DNA from: Streptomyces rimosus
GTDB taxonomy: Bacteria; Actinomycetota; Actinomycetes; Streptomycetales; Streptomycetaceae
NCBI RefSeq assembly: GCF_008704655.1
Contig: NZ_CP023688.1
Coordinates: forward strand, 9,241,001-9,305,000
Length of the DNA stretch: 64,000 bases
Direction of reading: 5' to 3'
Below are positions 63,342-64,000 of the stretch, in pieces. The position numbers were made by a program, and so were the translations under genes. The notes under the pieces were generated by a model. The model saw nothing but the letters and a program-made list of their open reading frames with translations. It did no database searches and was not told the origin of the DNA. Positions within the stretch are counted from its first letter, which is position 1. Each line of letters starts with the position of its first letter.

Positions 63342-63662
63342 TCATGAGGCCGGGCCCGTCCTACGGGCTGCGTCACCGGCCGCGCGGCGAGGACCGGGCA
63401 CAGAGGCGGGCAGAGGGAGTTCGAGGCGCTTGTCCATGTCGAGGCGGAAGGTACCGTACGGGTTGATGTTCGACCAGAACAGCGCGGTCAGGCCGCGCCG
63501 GTCCTCGGGCGTGAGCTTCTTCGCCCACTTCGACCAGGACCTGCTGGGGCAGCAGTGTGTCGACGTGCACGAGCGCGGACTGGAGCAGGTGCAGCGCGAG
63601 CATGGATGTCTCGGTGTGCTCCTTGTCCGAAAGGTGGCCGGGCGCCGGCCCAGCCGTCGCAC
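63342..63662 (-). pseudogene. Tn3-family transposase C-terminal remnant
   Basis: Two frames give MLALHLLQSALVHVDTLLPQ (about 63603-63540) and RRGLTALFWSNINPYGTFRL (about 63510-63450), the C-terminus of Tn3-type transposases. A frameshift joins them. The catalytic core and terminal repeats are not seen. Confidence 0.65.
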
Positions 63663-63725
63663 TCCGCGGTCGGGTGGGCCGACGCCGGTCAGGGGCGCGG
63701 CGGGCCGCGCCCCCGCCGGGCGGCG

Positions 63726-64000
63726 TCAGGCGCCGTAGAGGGCGAGGAGGGGGGTGAGGCCGGGACCGTTGCGGTTGTCCTGCACAGTGCCGTACTGGAT
63801 TTCCTGGAGGTTCGCGTAGCGGCGTCCGTTGATCAGGGCGTGCTGTGCGCGGGGAACGGTCTCGTTGCGCATACCCTGGTGCACGATGTGCGACAGGCGC
63901 GACCAGTTGTTCTCCAGATCCACGCCGAACCCACCGATGTTGGCGTAGTAGCCCTGCCCGCCGTTGTCGCTGCCCGCGCCGATGCTCCGGGCGATGCGGT
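63726..64000 (-). CDS. C-terminal part of an unknown gene, cut by the window edge
   Basis: About 90 codons to a TGA at 63726 read SIGAGSDNGGQGYYANIGGF and VDLENNWSRLSHIVHQGMRN, then NETVPRAQHALINGRRYANL, in a single open frame with good codon bias. No family is recognised. The start lies beyond 64000. Confidence 0.6.
   Translation of the reverse strand, partial: RIARSIGAGSDNGGQGYYANIGGFGVDLENNWSRLSHIVHQGMRNETVPRAQHALINGRRYANLQEIQYGTVQDNRNGPGLTPLLALYGA

Noticed and set aside
1..64000. tRNA, rRNA or known riboswitch genes
   Set aside because: I looked for T-loop sequences and cloverleaf-like pairs by eye and found none convincing; a covariance search would be decisive.

Overview
The window is high-GC DNA with strong G/C third-position bias, frequent GTG and TTG starts and typical Streptomyces gene content: an Endo H-type secreted glycosidase, a GerW-family spore protein, a cold-shock DEAD-helicase locus, WXG100-type secreted proteins and many LysR/MerR regulators. 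I read it as chromosomal Streptomyces sequence, probably an arm or accessory region, because it mixes intact genes with many decayed ones and transposase remnants.

Layout. 1-11.6 kb: mixed housekeeping and unknown genes (DUF1345 membrane protein, FAD oxidoreductase, tyrosine phosphatase, GerW-like protein, Endo H), with decayed genes at 6.9-8.3 kb and a transposase remnant at about 10 kb. 12.0-30.0 kb: a biosynthetic gene cluster. It has a two-module NRPS (C-A-T-C-A-T-TE; first A domain predicted for Ser, second proline-like), an FAD monooxygenase fused to a condensation-like domain, two SDRs, an AurF-type diiron oxygenase, an MMPL exporter, and a discrete KAS III / ACP / KAS II set. A Ser-Pro NRPS followed by an FAD monooxygenase is the core of the pyrrolizidine alkaloid / brabantamide family; the fusion, the diiron enzyme and the discrete ketosynthases make this version unusual. 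30-33 kb: a small secreted protein and a WXG100-type secretion trio. 33-41 kb: regulators with adjacent enzymes, and several pseudogenes.

41-45.3 kb: a cold-shock locus (MerR-type regulator with a long structured leader, SCO5918-like protein, broken CBS protein, DEAD-box helicase, cold-shock protein) with strong hairpin terminators. 46-51.7 kb: a large unknown zinc-ribbon protein, a broken NUDIX gene, a decayed Cys-rich gene, a second FAD monooxygenase and a PIN-type toxin-antitoxin pair.

51.9-59.5 kb: the most novel region. Degenerate CRISPR-type repeats (no cas genes here) precede a tight seven-gene operon: radical SAM enzyme, Asp/Glu-racemase-superfamily protein, HhH-GPD glycosylase-fold protein, PfkB sugar kinase, double nucleoside deoxyribosyltransferase, thymidylate-kinase-like protein and tandem MazG protein. 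A single CRISPR-type repeat begins on the last base of the operon. The genes point to building, salvaging or clearing a modified nucleoside. 59.6-64 kb: recombinase and Tn3 transposase scars, an MFS exporter / SDR pair with a divergent LysR regulator, and a gene cut by the window edge.
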